From Streptomyces albus subsp. albus (GTDB lineage Bacteria > Actinomycetota > Actinomycetes > Streptomycetales > Streptomycetaceae), in NCBI RefSeq assembly GCF_000725885.1, contig NZ_JODR01000009.1, positions 310,001-374,000 on the forward strand: DNA of 64,000 nucleotides. The letters run 5' to 3'. The stretch's first letter is position 1. Every line of letters begins with the position of its first letter. The notes beneath the pieces are model-generated. The model was not told the DNA's origin. It was given only the letters and a program-made list of their open reading frames with translations, and searched no databases. This document shows positions 1 to 9,400 of this stretch, in pieces. A program made the translations under genes and the position numbers.

Positions 1-34
1 GCAGGCAGGGCCCGAAGCCCGAGCGCCGCTCCGG

Positions 35-76
35 AGCCCCGCGGGGCTGCCGGGCGGGCCGCCGCCACTGCCCGGC
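35..76 (-). terminator. Palindrome and hairpin downstream of the last gene
   Basis: Positions 35-48 are a perfect 14-bp palindrome (agccccgcggggct). Beside it, 49-55 pairs with 70-76 as a 7-bp stem around a 14-base loop. Both lie 44-85 bases past the stop codon of the 120-1274 gene on the minus strand. No T-run follows, as is common for streptomycete terminators. GC-rich palindromes arise by chance in such DNA, so this is only a candidate. The rest of 1-119 shows no gene. Confidence 0.3.
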
Positions 77-119
77 CGCCCCTGAGCGTCGCCCTCGGGG
101 CCCCGCAAGGGTCAAGCCG

Positions 120-1274
120 TCACCGGGCTGCCCCGCCCTCCGCCGCGCCCTGAGTCGCCGGCTGCTTCCGCTCGCCCATGTCGCGCAGTTCGGCCGGGTC
201 GACCAGGTGCGCGACCGGGGCCGTGGAGCTGAGGAACAGCACCTCCTCGCCGTCCGCCAACTGATCCAGCAGCCGGTCCACGTGCATGACCTCGTGCGCC
301 GGCATCTCCTGCCCCTCGGGCAACTCGGCCCCCGGTGTGAAGACCGCGACCGCCGTCGTGCCGTTGGGGGCCTCGGAGCGGGCCGGCCTCCCCTCCTCGT
401 CCACGCACACCGCCACCTCGGTACCGGCGAGCGCCTCGACCACGGCGATCTCCGGCCCGTAGCCGGTCGCCGCGCGCTGCACGGCGGCATCCACCTCGCC
501 GTGCGGCTTCGGCCAGCCCAGGCGCTCCGGAGAGGGCCGGTACTCCGGATTGTGCTCCCACTCGACGATCTCGCCGTGCTCGTCGCTGCGCCAGCGCCCC
601 AGCCGGGCCCACATCGGCGGGGCCTGGCCGTCCTCCGGCTTCCAGTGCTGGTCCACCACGTTCAGCCAGTGGTCGGGGGCGACCTTGGCGGCCTCCACGA
701 TGTCCTCCGGCGGTTCCGGGAACCCCTCCTCACCACGCTGCACGAGGAGTTTGATCGGCTTCTGCTCCTCGGACCCGGGCTCGGGCCCTTGCTCGGGTTC
801 CGGCTCGGGCCCGTCAGCGGTCCCGTCCGCCCCGCTGTCCTCCCCGCCGTCCGCCGTCTCCTCGCTCCTCGCGGAGGAAGCCCGGTCCGCGACGGGCGCC
901 GCCGCCGCTTCCGCAGCGGCCCCCTCGCCGTCCGGGCCGGCACCGGCGGTGGTTTCGGCTGTCTCGGCTGCTCGGGCTGTTTCGGGTATCTCTGCTTCGG
1001 CCGTCCCGGCTGCTTCCGTCGAACCGGCCGGCCGGTCCTCGGGAGCGGAAGGCGGCTCGGAGTTCTCCGGGGAGCCCGCCGCGTCAGCGGAGTCGGCGGG
1101 CTGTTCCGCGCCCTCCGACGGCTCCTCGGGCGGGGTGGGCGGGGCGACGGGAGCCGAGTGGGTGGAGCCGCTTGGGGAGGACGTGCGCTCCGGGGGATCT
1201 TCCGGGACGTTCTCCGGGTCGATGTCGAAGCCCGCGCCCAGGATGGAATCGCGGTCGTTGGGGGACGTTGCCAT
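120..1274 (-). CDS. SseB-like accessory protein, likely type VII secretion-associated (paralogue 1, 384 aa)
   Basis: The protein has a disordered N-terminal half (about residues 1-185) rich in Ala, Glu, Pro, Gly and Ser, then a folded domain (about 190-370) shared with the gene just upstream. Shared landmarks are APDHWL (199-204), GEIVEW (234-239), GWP (253-255) and GYGP (271-274). The last part (about 285-365) looks like an SseB fold, with a strand run AVAVFTP and a late LDQLADGEEVLFLSS, but the Asn-Pro-Ser of the paralogue has become Ser-Ser-Thr. I recall such streptomycete proteins being named 'type VII secretion system-associated protein', often as tandem paralogues; this was not searched. 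The ATG at 1274 is chosen because GGAG precedes it and translation further upstream to 1505 is low-complexity Arg/Pro sequence. No signal peptide or membrane segment is visible. The function is inferred only. Confidence 0.82.
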   Translation of the reverse strand: MATSPNDRDSILGAGFDIDPENVPEDPPERTSSPSGSTHSAPVAPPTPPEEPSEGAEQPADSADAAGSPENSEPPSAPEDRPAGSTEAAGTAEAEIPETARAAETAETTAGAGPDGEGAAAEAAAAPVADRASSARSEETADGGEDSGADGTADGPEPEPEQGPEPGSEEQKPIKLLVQRGEEGFPEPPEDIVEAAKVAPDHWLNVVDQHWKPEDGQAPPMWARLGRWRSDEHGEIVEWEHNPEYRPSPERLGWPKPHGEVDAAVQRAATGYGPEIAVVEALAGTEVAVCVDEEGRPARSEAPNGTTAVAVFTPGAELPEGQEMPAHEVMHVDRLLDQLADGEEVLFLSSTAPVAHLVDPAELRDMGERKQPATQGAAEGGAAR

Positions 1275-1283
1275 GGTGGGAGT

Positions 1284-1287
1284 CTCC
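1284..1287 (-). promoter_or_regulatory. Ribosome binding site deciding the start at 1274
   Basis: The minus strand reads GGAG here, nine bases before the ATG at 1272-1274. It supports this start over the longer open frame that extends to 1505. Confidence 0.6.
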
Positions 1288-1385
1288 ACAGGTCGGATGA
1301 GCGTGCGTGAGCGGGGGCGGTCCCGGCCGTCCGTCCGGGCGAGCGCTCCTCGGGTCCGTGGGGCGGGCAGCAGGCCGAACGGGGG

Positions 1386-1458
1386 CGGGTACGGGCCGGA
1401 CGGACCGGACGCGGGGCGGTGCGGGCGTCCGCGCGGGCTGCTGCCCGGCCCGTACCCG
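1386..1458. repeat. 14-bp inverted repeat with nested stem between the two accessory genes
   Basis: Positions 1386-1399 (cgggtacgggccgg) are perfectly complementary to 1445-1458. Inside the 45-base spacer a second stem pairs 1406-1412 with 1425-1431 around a 12-base loop. The structure lies in the 254-base gap between the stop of the upstream gene (1529) and the start of the downstream gene (1274). It could be a terminator or attenuator that uncouples the two genes, or a protein-binding site. No T-run follows. The rest of the gap (1275-1528) shows no other feature. Confidence 0.5.
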
Positions 1459-1528
1459 GCCGTGCGGGGCCGGGCGGGGCCGGGTGCAGGAGGTGGACGC
1501 CGCACCGCCGTCCGGTGAACTGCGGAGC

Positions 1529-2461
1529 TCAGCTCTCCTCTGCGGCCTCGTCGTCGGAACCGGCCCCGCTGCCGGCCTTCTTCCCGCCGCCCTTGCCGTC
1601 GGCGTCCGACGCCCGGGCCTTCTCGGACGCCTTCGCCTTGCCGGCCGGCTTCGCCTTCTCGGAGGACTTCGTCGCCTTCGTCTTCTTCGCCGCCCCCGAC
1701 TTCCCGGCCCCGGCCTCGCCCAGCACCGGAATGCCCTTGCCGACCACTGCCGGTACCTTGTCCCGGCCCTCCCCCTCGGCCGCCTCGTCCTCGCTCCCCG
1801 TCAGCTCGGTGTCGCCGAGTGCCTCACGCAGCGCTTCCGTCTCCACCGTCATGCTCACCGGCGCCGACGGGTTGAGGTAGATCAGATGCCCCTCCGGCAA
1901 CTGCTCCAGCACCTTCCGTACCGGGTGCAGCGCGAACGCGAGCCGGCCGGAGGTGTGCAGATACACCGGCGACGTGAACACCGGCACCACCGCCGTCTCA
2001 CCGTCCGGTGCGGTGGCGGGCAACGGGTCGCCGTTCGGAGTGACGAAGACCGCGACCTCGTCCAGCGCGGCCAGCGCCTTGGTCACGTCCTCGCCCGGCC
2101 CGTACCCGGTCGCCGCCAACTGCACCGCCGCGTCCACGTCATCCGCGGGCTCCGGCCACCCCAGGGCCTTCGGCGAGGGCTGGTACTCCTCGTTGTCCTG
2201 CCACTCGACGATCTCCCCCTCCGGGCTCGACCGCCACTGCCCCACCAGCGCCCACGCCGGCGGCGGCCCCTCGCCCTGCCACGTCGGATCGACCATCCCC
2301 AGCCAGTGGTCCGGGGCCAGCCGGCCCGCCTCGCGGATCTCCTCCGGGACGGGCGGCATGTTCTCCGACGCGCCCGCTATATCCTCCGGGGACCCCTGAC
2401 CGGCCTCCACCGCCTGCTCGGGGGCGTCGGTGGCTTCGGTGGTCTCCTGCGTCTCGCTCAC
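1529..2461 (-). CDS. SseB-like accessory protein, likely type VII secretion-associated (paralogue 2, 310 aa)
   Basis: This is a tandem paralogue of the next gene. A short acidic leader (1-37) precedes the shared domain: APDHWL at 49-54, GEIVEW at 82-87, GWPEP at 101-105 and GYGP at 119-122. An SseB-like half (about 133-215) carries VVPVFTSP and LPEGHLIYLNPSAPVSM, which matches the strand and Asn-Pro-Ser pattern of SseB proteins better than its neighbour does. The tail (about 252-296) is a Lys/Ala-rich, histone-H1-like stretch (AKKTKATKSSEKAKPAGKAK) followed by an acidic end. The GTG at 2461 is chosen for its strong ribosome site; the frame runs on to 2677, but that part is basic, low in quality and overlaps the hairpin. 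It follows the giant gene by 348 bases. Acting as a chaperone or adaptor for the giant protein is an inference from position. Confidence 0.85.
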   Translation of the reverse strand: MSETQETTEATDAPEQAVEAGQGSPEDIAGASENMPPVPEEIREAGRLAPDHWLGMVDPTWQGEGPPPAWALVGQWRSSPEGEIVEWQDNEEYQPSPKALGWPEPADDVDAAVQLAATGYGPGEDVTKALAALDEVAVFVTPNGDPLPATAPDGETAVVPVFTSPVYLHTSGRLAFALHPVRKVLEQLPEGHLIYLNPSAPVSMTVETEALREALGDTELTGSEDEAAEGEGRDKVPAVVGKGIPVLGEAGAGKSGAAKKTKATKSSEKAKPAGKAKASEKARASDADGKGGGKKAGSGAGSDDEAAEES

Positions 2462-2465
2462 TGTT

Positions 2466-2472
2466 CTTCCTC
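2466..2472 (-). promoter_or_regulatory. Strong ribosome binding site for the GTG start at 2461
   Basis: The minus strand reads GAGGAAG four bases before the GTG at 2459-2461; its GAGG core lies seven bases away. It decides the start over the longer frame reaching 2677. Confidence 0.7.
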
Positions 2473-2543
2473 TGTCCGGTCGTTCGTGCCAACGATGGTG
2501 CGGAATCCTGCGGAGTGCGCGGCGGCATGGGCACGCGCCTACT

Positions 2544-2561
2544 GGTTTCCGTTCGGTTTCC
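2544..2561. promoter_or_regulatory. Direct repeats one helical turn apart, possible operator
   Basis: GGTTTCC occurs at 2544-2550 and again at 2555-2561, 11 bp start to start. The pair sits in the AT-richer part of the gap, about 83-100 bases upstream of the GTG at 2461. Spacing of one DNA turn is what a dimeric regulator would use, but no known binding site is recognised. Confidence 0.25.
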
Positions 2562-2630
2562 TTCGTTTGTGCTGTGTCAGCTGGTGTGTGGTTCCTGCGG
2601 CTTCTGGGACTTTCGGGGGCGGGCACCTCC

Positions 2631-2662
2631 CGCGGCTGGACCCCGAGGGAACTCCAGCCGCG
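2631..2662 (-). terminator. 10-bp perfect inverted repeat after the giant gene
   Basis: Positions 2631-2640 (cgcggctgga) pair perfectly with 2653-2662 across a 12-base loop. It lies about 150 bases past the stop of the giant gene and 170 bases before the next start. The GC-rich stem without a T-run fits the intrinsic terminators commonly proposed in Streptomyces. It may instead be an attenuator. Confidence 0.5.
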
Positions 2663-2777
2663 TCGGCTTCCCGCCACTCACCTCGCTTTCTGTCCGTTTC
2701 CTGCTCGGGCTGCTCGCCGTCCGCTGTCACCGGGCGGATCTCGGTCTTCGAGCACGGCGACCGGGTAAGCACTCGGG

Positions 2778-2797
2778 CCGGCCGGTGCCTGGGCCGG
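2778..2797 (-). terminator. Short GC stem just after the giant stop codon
   Basis: ccggcc (2778-2783) pairs with ggccgg (2792-2797) around an eight-base loop, 13-32 bases after the TGA at 2810-2812. The stem is short and easily found by chance in such GC-rich DNA, so it is a weak candidate. Confidence 0.2.
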
Positions 2798-2809
2798 GGG
2801 CTGAGGCTG

Positions 2810-3430
2810 TCAGTGGTCGTCACGGGCGCCGCTCCACAAGGCCCACTCCTCGGCCTCCGGGTAGCGCACGCGGTGTGCGGTCGAGGAAGGGCCAGGCACA
2901 CGGCGGCGCTCACTCCCGCTCCACCGGGTAACCTTCCACCACCGCTGGTCGCCGTGCCGGCGACGGAGGTGCAGCAGCGGTGCCCCGTCGGGAGCCTTCG
3001 CGACAGCCCACTCGACGGCCACCCGCAGCACATCCACCTCGTACCGCTCGGCGAGTACCTCATCGCTCTCCTTCGCACGGGCGGCCTCCGCCTCCGTCAC
3101 GGCCGGCGGCCCCAGGATCACCAACGTCCCCGCGTACGACATGTCGAGGAGTTCGCCCGCCTTCCTCACCACATCGCCGGACCCGGCACCACCGTGCTGA
3201 GAGACGTAGAACACCGGCCTGTGCCCGAAGAGGGGACGCAACGACCGCCGGACCGCGGACTCGCGGCCCCGCTCGCCCTCCCAGAAAACGGCCGCCTTCA
3301 CCTTGAACAGCCGCTTGGCCAACGGAAGCATCCGCGACCACACATCGGGCTGGACATCGCTCATCGCCCGGTTGCGGCTCACCTCGTCGTCGCCGACGAC
3401 CAGGAGCCGATGCCACACCCTGCGTGGCGT
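2810..3430 (-). other. C-terminal caspase-like domain, His kept, Cys lost (copy 19)
   Basis: After the long linker the protein ends with a compact domain of about 205 residues. It opens with the strand VWHRLLVVGD, contains VFYVSQHGGAGSG (the His codon is at 3194-3196), then LVILGPPAVTE where the other copies have a strand ending in Cys. The His-Gly-Gly context matches the active-site histidine of the repeated domain, but Gly-Pro-Pro replaces the cysteine. The protein thus ends with a probable inactive or binding version. It stops about 10 residues after EEWALWSG. Confidence 0.6.
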
Positions 3431-6400
3431 CCGGCCTCCCCCCACGGGTTCCCGCGTCACCTCGCCGGCCTGACCGTGCCCGGCACTCCGCCGCGACTCC
3501 GGTCGGCCCGCGGCCCGGGCCTGCTCCGTTTCCCGCCGGAGCCCGTCGGAAGCCGGATTCCTGCTCGTGTCCGGCCTGCCTTCCGACCTTTGCGCCCCCT
3601 CCCGTCCGGCAACGGCCCTTTGCGCCCCGCGGGGTTCGGGATCGCGGCGGCCGGCTCCCTGCTGGACGGGACGCACCGGTATCGGCGCCTGTGCCGGTGC
3701 CTGTGCCTGTGCCTGTGCCGGTGCCGACTCTGTCACGGACTCCTGGCCCGACTCCGACTCGGACTCGGACGCGGACTCGGACTCCGACTCGGTGCCTGCT
3801 GTCCGCCCGGGAACGGCGGCCCGCTCGGGCTCGGGCACCGGTTCCGCTTCGCGTGCTCGTCCGGGCGCACGGTCAGACATCGGCGTCTTGGCAGATCCGG
3901 ACTGCTGGACGGCTTCCGGCCGCCGCACCGGTTCTGTCCCGGCCACCGGCACCGGAACCCGCACCCGCGCCTCGGCGGGACCCTCCTCCTCGGAGGAACT
4001 CTCCTCCCCTGAGGAAGAACTCTCCTCCTCGGAGGAAGAACTCTGCTCCTCCGAGGAGGACTCCGACTCCTCACCGGAATCCGACTCGTCCGGCGACTCG
4101 GGCACCGGCTCCGGCTCCCGATCCTGCGTCCGTACCGGGTCCTGGGCTTGGGCGGAGACCGGCTCGGTCTCGGACGTGCGCGCCGCGGCGGCGTCGGTCG
4201 CCGACGCCGGTTGCGTCTCGTCAGCCGCCTTCCGGGACCGCGCCTCTTCACGTGCCTGAGCGCGCGCGGCCTCCCAGGACGCGCCGGTCGCCACCGTGTC
4301 GGCAGTCCCCGACGTCGGCCTCGGCGCCGGCTCCGGCTCCGAGTCCGAGACCGGCTCCGAGACCGGCTCCGGGTCCGGGTCCGAGAGGGCACGCCCCTCC
4401 GGCTCCGGCACGCGCCCGGCCAGCTCCGACTGCGGTGCAGCCCGCCTCTCACGCTCCGACCCGCGCTCCGACGGGACCAAGTGCTCGGGCTCGACCACCG
4501 GCTCGGGCTCAACCACCGGCGCCGCCACCGGCTCGGGCTCCGGCACTGGCTCGGGCACGACCACCGGCCCAACCACCGGTTCCGGCTCGACCACCGGCGC
4601 ACGCTCGACCACCGGTTCGGGCTCCGGCTTCGGCACGGGCTTCGGCTCAACCACCGGTTCCGGCACCGGCCTGGGCTCGACCACCGGCGCCGCCACCGGC
4701 TCCGGCTCGCTCGCCTTGGCGGAAGCCCGCTCGGCCCCGGCCGCCGGTTCGCCCTCCACGTCGGCGTGCTTCTGACGCGGCGCAGACGGCGACGTCCTCT
4801 GGTCCCGGAACCTTGCGCGTGCCTCAGCCCGCTCGAACAGCATCCTCTCCCATCCCAAACCGGTCTCCGGCCCAGGCGCCGACGACGGCCCCGACGCACG
4901 CTCGACCACCGGTTCGGGCTCCGGCTCAACCATCGGCTCAGGCGCCGACTCCGGCACGGGTTCCGGCTCGACCACCGGCGAGTTCCCCCCACCGACGGAC
5001 TCCGGCACGGGTACGGGCTCGGCCTCGGCCACCGGCACGGCCCCGGACTCGGCAACCGGCCCAGGCGCCGACTCCTCCACCGGCTCCGGCATCGGCTCCT
5101 TCACCGGCCCCGGCCCCGACGTGGCACTCCCGGCCACCGGCACGGGGCCGCTTTCCCGCACGGGTCCGCCCTCCCGCACGGGGCCGGCCGACGGCTCTGG
5201 ATCGGCCCACGGTTCCGGCTCGGCCGTCGTCGCGGAGTCGCTCTCCGACTCCCACTCCGGGGCCGACCCCGGGGCCGGCGCGGATTCGGTGTTGCTCTCC
5301 TGGACCTGCACGTACTCGTAGAGTTCGCCGTTGGCGTCGCTCTCGACGGTACGACTCAGCACCACGAGAGTCGTGTCCCGGAAGTAGAGCCCCTGCCGGG
5401 CACCGATCGCGCCGGGGCGGGCGGAGGAACCCTCGCTGGGCAGCACCTCGTACACCACCCGGTGCTCGCCCTCGCGGAGGCTGCGCTCGGGTTTGCGCTC
5501 CGCGGTGTCCCGTTCGGCCAGGAGCTGATGGGCCCACCGGACGCGCACCGCATCCAGTCTGCCGGGCAGTGGATCGCCGGGACGGCCCCGGAGACGGCCC
5601 GGCTGGGCCGACACCCACCACATCGTGGTCGCGATCGGATCCCGCGACGCCAGCTCTCGGCGCGCCCGCTCCTGGTGCTCGGGGATCTCCGCCCTCAGCG
5701 TCGGCAGCAGCTCCTCCACCGCCGCCAGCGCGTCGCTCCGCCGCAGCGCGGTCTGGGCGCTGCCGGGACCGAACGCGTCGCGGGCCGCGTCCAACGCGTC
5801 GAGCGTCTCCCGCACCTTCGCGTCACTCGTCAGCAGTTCGGGCAGCGGTGCGCGGTGGTTCTCGTGGCCGTCGAGGTACTGCCGGGCCAGCCGCCGCAGC
5901 CGCTGCGGCGTCAACTGCCCCTCGTCGATGCGCAGCAGCCCCCGGCCGGGTCCGCTCAACAGGTGCACCGCGACCGCGCCGGGGTCTTCCTGGGCGTAGG
6001 GGGCGATCCCCCGGGTGCGCTGCTGGTAGGCCCTGTCCCGTGCCGTACGCACAACGGGTGCACCGGAGCGGCGTTGCGCCTGGGAGAAGTGCGGCTGCGC
6101 CCAGTGGTGCAGTTGCGGGCCGGTGCCGAACTGGACCAGTGCCCGTTCCGCCGGCCCGAACCAGACGCCGGCCTCGTGGAACGCCTTGAGCAGGTCGTAC
6201 AGCGAGTAGGTGCCTGCGGGCAGCAGCCATGCCAGTACCGCGTTGCGGAAGCGCATCAGGTTTTCGCGGTCGGGGCGGAACCTGCGCCGGTACTGCTTCA
6301 TCAGCGCCCTGGGCAGGTGGCCCGCCCCGCTGACCACCCGCAGCCCGCGCCGGTCGGCCTCCCACCATGCGGCCTCCGGCACCGGCTGCCTGTCCAGGGC

Positions 6401-9400
6401 GCGGTACTTCCCGAGGTGCGGCACCGCGGCGTTCGCAAAAGTGTTGAGGCTCACGTTCAGGTCCGCGTCCGCGGGGACGCGATCGGCACCGACGACGGCC
6501 CGGGCGGCCTCCCGGGCCACGGCGGCCGACCACGGGTTCTGCCGCAGGGCGTTGCCCAGCGCGGTCTCGAACTCGGCGTCCCACCTGGCTCGGGTGCCGG
6601 GCTTCACGCCACTTCCGCTCCACCTCGGGAGCGCGCCGCCGTGACCCGTGGCGAGGCCGTCCGTGGACGGGACGGTGCCCGGCAGGAACTCCTGGACGGA
6701 CGGTGACGGGTTGTCCGCGTCGGGGACGAGGCCGAGCTGGGGCCGGGACAGCTCGTCGCCCAGCTCGGCCACGGCAGCGGCGTCCCGCGCGTCGTCGGGG
6801 TGCAGCAGTCGGAACGTCGCCGTCGGGGCCGCCGTCGGCCGGGTGCTGCCGTCGGCGAACCGCTGTGCGAACCCGGCGCCGTGTTCCCGCCCGGCGGTGG
6901 CGGACCCGCCGCGGAGGAGGAAGACGGCGACGTCGCCCGGCACGCCGCGGGCCCGGAGCGACCGGTCGACGCCGCGACCGAGTTCGAGGCCGCCGACGCG
7001 CTTGCGCCCGTAGCGGGAGCCGGCCGACGCCGTGTCCCCGGTGACGTCGAGGTGCAGGGGGACGCGTCCGGCCCTGCTCACCGGGAGGGCGATGGCCGGT
7101 CCCGGGACGTTCGGGAGCCCGGTCTTCGTGTCAAGGACCCGGTAGCCGCTCACCTCACCGAACCGGGCCAGCTCGCGGGCGACGGGCAGGTGTTCGGCGA
7201 CAGGGAGGGTGCTCAGCCCGACGGGGACGCCCTCGTACCGCACCGGGTGCAGGACGAGGTCCTCGTCCCAGGGCCGACCGGACGGCACCCTCGGGCGCTC
7301 GCGGAGGGTGACCACCGCGTACCGCCGGCCGGTGTGCTCGTCGCGGCGCACCTCGACGGAGCGCACGTCGTACCGCGTCGGGTCGACGATGAGCGTCGTG
7401 CCCTCGCCCGGGTTCGCCACGAAGGGCGCGATCAGCCGCGCGGAGGACGAGGCGGCGAAGGCGGTTCCGTCGCTCTCCCGCTCGTCCAGCACCTGCCACA
7501 CCACCGGATGGTGCCCCCTCGGTTGTGCGGGGCCGGACAGATTGCTCTCCAGTACGGCGTCCTCGCCCAGCACCGTTCCCGCCTCCAGCGGGGACCGTTC
7601 GACCACGCCGCGGGGCCCGCCGAGGGCGTAGGACGTCGGGGCGTCCACGGTGCCCGGCTCCCAGGTGAACCACCGCTCGGTGCCGCGCAGCGGCGGCAGC
7701 AGTTCGGCCTCGCGGGCGAGTTCCGCGTAACCGGCGATGTCGTCCGCCGTCTCCTCGGCGAGACGCGCCGCGTGGGACGCCAGCTTGTCGACAGCCCGCC
7801 GGACTCGGGCCTCTCCGGCAGCTCCACCCCGTGCGGCCACCTCGCGGGCGGCGTCGAGGAGACGTGCGAACCGGTCGTCCCTGTGGAAGAGCTCCGGCTG
7901 CTCACCCCCCGACGCGAACGCCTCCCGCACCACGGCCTCGGCCGTCTCCGGCAGCCGGTCGCGGTCCACCAGGGCCTGCCGCATCAACGCCCGGTCGGAG
8001 GCGTTCCCGGCCAGGTGGAAGGCGGGGACGTGCCCGGCGCGTACGTTGTCCAGCAGCTCCGCCGACTCGTGGCGCACCCTCCAGTCGAGCAGTGCTTCGC
8101 GGCGTTCCTCCTCGTCCGGGTCGCCCTCGGCGGTGACGTAGGCGGGCCCGTCGGCCAGCCCGACCACGGTCGCGATGTCGCCCATCCGCGCAAGGAACTC
8201 CGTACCCAGGCGCGGGTCGGTGAGGTGGAACGCCTCGTGCGGCAGCCGCAGTTCCCGCCAGGTGTCGGTGCCCGGACCGAACTGCTCCGCCGGGACGCGG
8301 CCGTCGGTGATGCGGTCCCGCGGGGCGAGTTCGGAGTCCAGCCACGCGTGCATCCGCGCCGGGTCCATCGGCTGCTTCGGCACGCCCGGGAGCCCGGCAC
8401 GGCGGGCGGCCCTCAGAATCTCCGCAACCGGCTGCGGCTCGACCACGTCCGACCCGGCCGGGTCGGTCCAGTACGCCAGCACCGCCTCGGAGAACCTTGG
8501 AAGGCTCCCGCCCTCCACGTCGAGGGCCTGGTAGAGGCCGAGCAGCCACTCGGCGGTCCCCACCGGGTCGGACGGGGGCCGGCCGGGGAAGTCCGGTGCC
8601 TTGGCCGGCCGCTGGTCGCGGTCCTGTGTCCACAGCTTTTCCAGCGCATGGGGAAGGTGCGGGTGCGCGTAGGTCGCGCGGAGCAGCGCGTCCATCATCG
8701 TGTGGAGCGGCGCTCCGGACCGCGTGTCCAGCAGCCGCTCCAACTGCCTCCCCGGCGATGTCCGCCGCGCGGGGTCGGCGAAAAGCAGCGCCGCGTCCTG
8801 TTTGAAGGCGTGCTGGTAGATCCGGTACACCTCCGCCAGCACGGCCCGCACCGAGTCCAGCACCGCCGTATCGTGTGCCAGCACCCGTGCCACGGCCGCC
8901 TGCCAGTCCCGGCTCAGCTTCTGGTAGTCCTCCCGCGCGGAGAGGGCGGGGAAGCGGTCCCGGGGCGGGGATGCGGCAGCCGCGCGCGGGCCGTTCCACA
9001 GGTCCGGGCCGGGGTAGTGGCGGCGCGGCAGGCCCGGCAGGCGTTCGCCGGCGACGCGCCGCAACCGGTTGGTGGTGCGCTCGTAGAACAGCCAGGACGT
9101 GGCTCGTCCGTGCTCGTCGAAGTCCAGGTGCGGAGCCGCCGGACGCCCGTCCTTGTCGCGCGGCGCGACGGCCACCCGGCCGTCCGGCAGCAGCAGGCCC
9201 TCCAGCGCGGGCACCCGTTCGGCCACGTACCGCACCCGGCGCTCGGTCTCCTCCAGGCTGTCACCGGGGTGGCAGGACATCAGCGCCACGGCGCCGTAGC
9301 CCTCGGCGACGGCCCGGCGGCCCAGCGCCACCACGTCGTCGGAGGTGGCCTCCTCCCCGACGAAGTAGGCGGCACGCAGCCCGCCCAGGTCGGGCATCCT

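Larger units (their letters stand above)
2462..2809. other. Intergenic gap between the giant gene and the accessory genes
   Basis: The 348 bases hold no convincing gene. About 2541-2600 is noticeably less GC-rich than its surroundings, as promoter regions in high-GC genomes often are. The gap contains a 10-bp inverted repeat (2631-2662), a small stem (2778-2797), a pair of GGTTTCC repeats (2544-2561) and the ribosome site for the next gene. I could not assign confident -35 and -10 boxes. The layout suggests that transcription of the giant gene ends here and the accessory genes have their own promoter. Confidence 0.5.

Noticed and set aside
1275..1505. Longer N terminus for the gene ending at 120
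   Set aside because: The added 77 residues are Arg/Pro/Gly low-complexity sequence covering the inverted repeat; the ATG at 1274 has a GGAG site and an acidic start like its paralogue's.
2462..2677. Longer N terminus for the gene ending at 1529
   Set aside because: The extension is basic and runs through the hairpin at 2631-2662; the GTG at 2461 has a strong GAGGAAG site.
1307..4012. Plus-strand open frame spanning the gaps and accessory genes
   Set aside because: Arg/Leu/Gly-rich shadow crossing the hairpins and both gene boundaries; the minus-strand genes have coherent paralogous domains instead.
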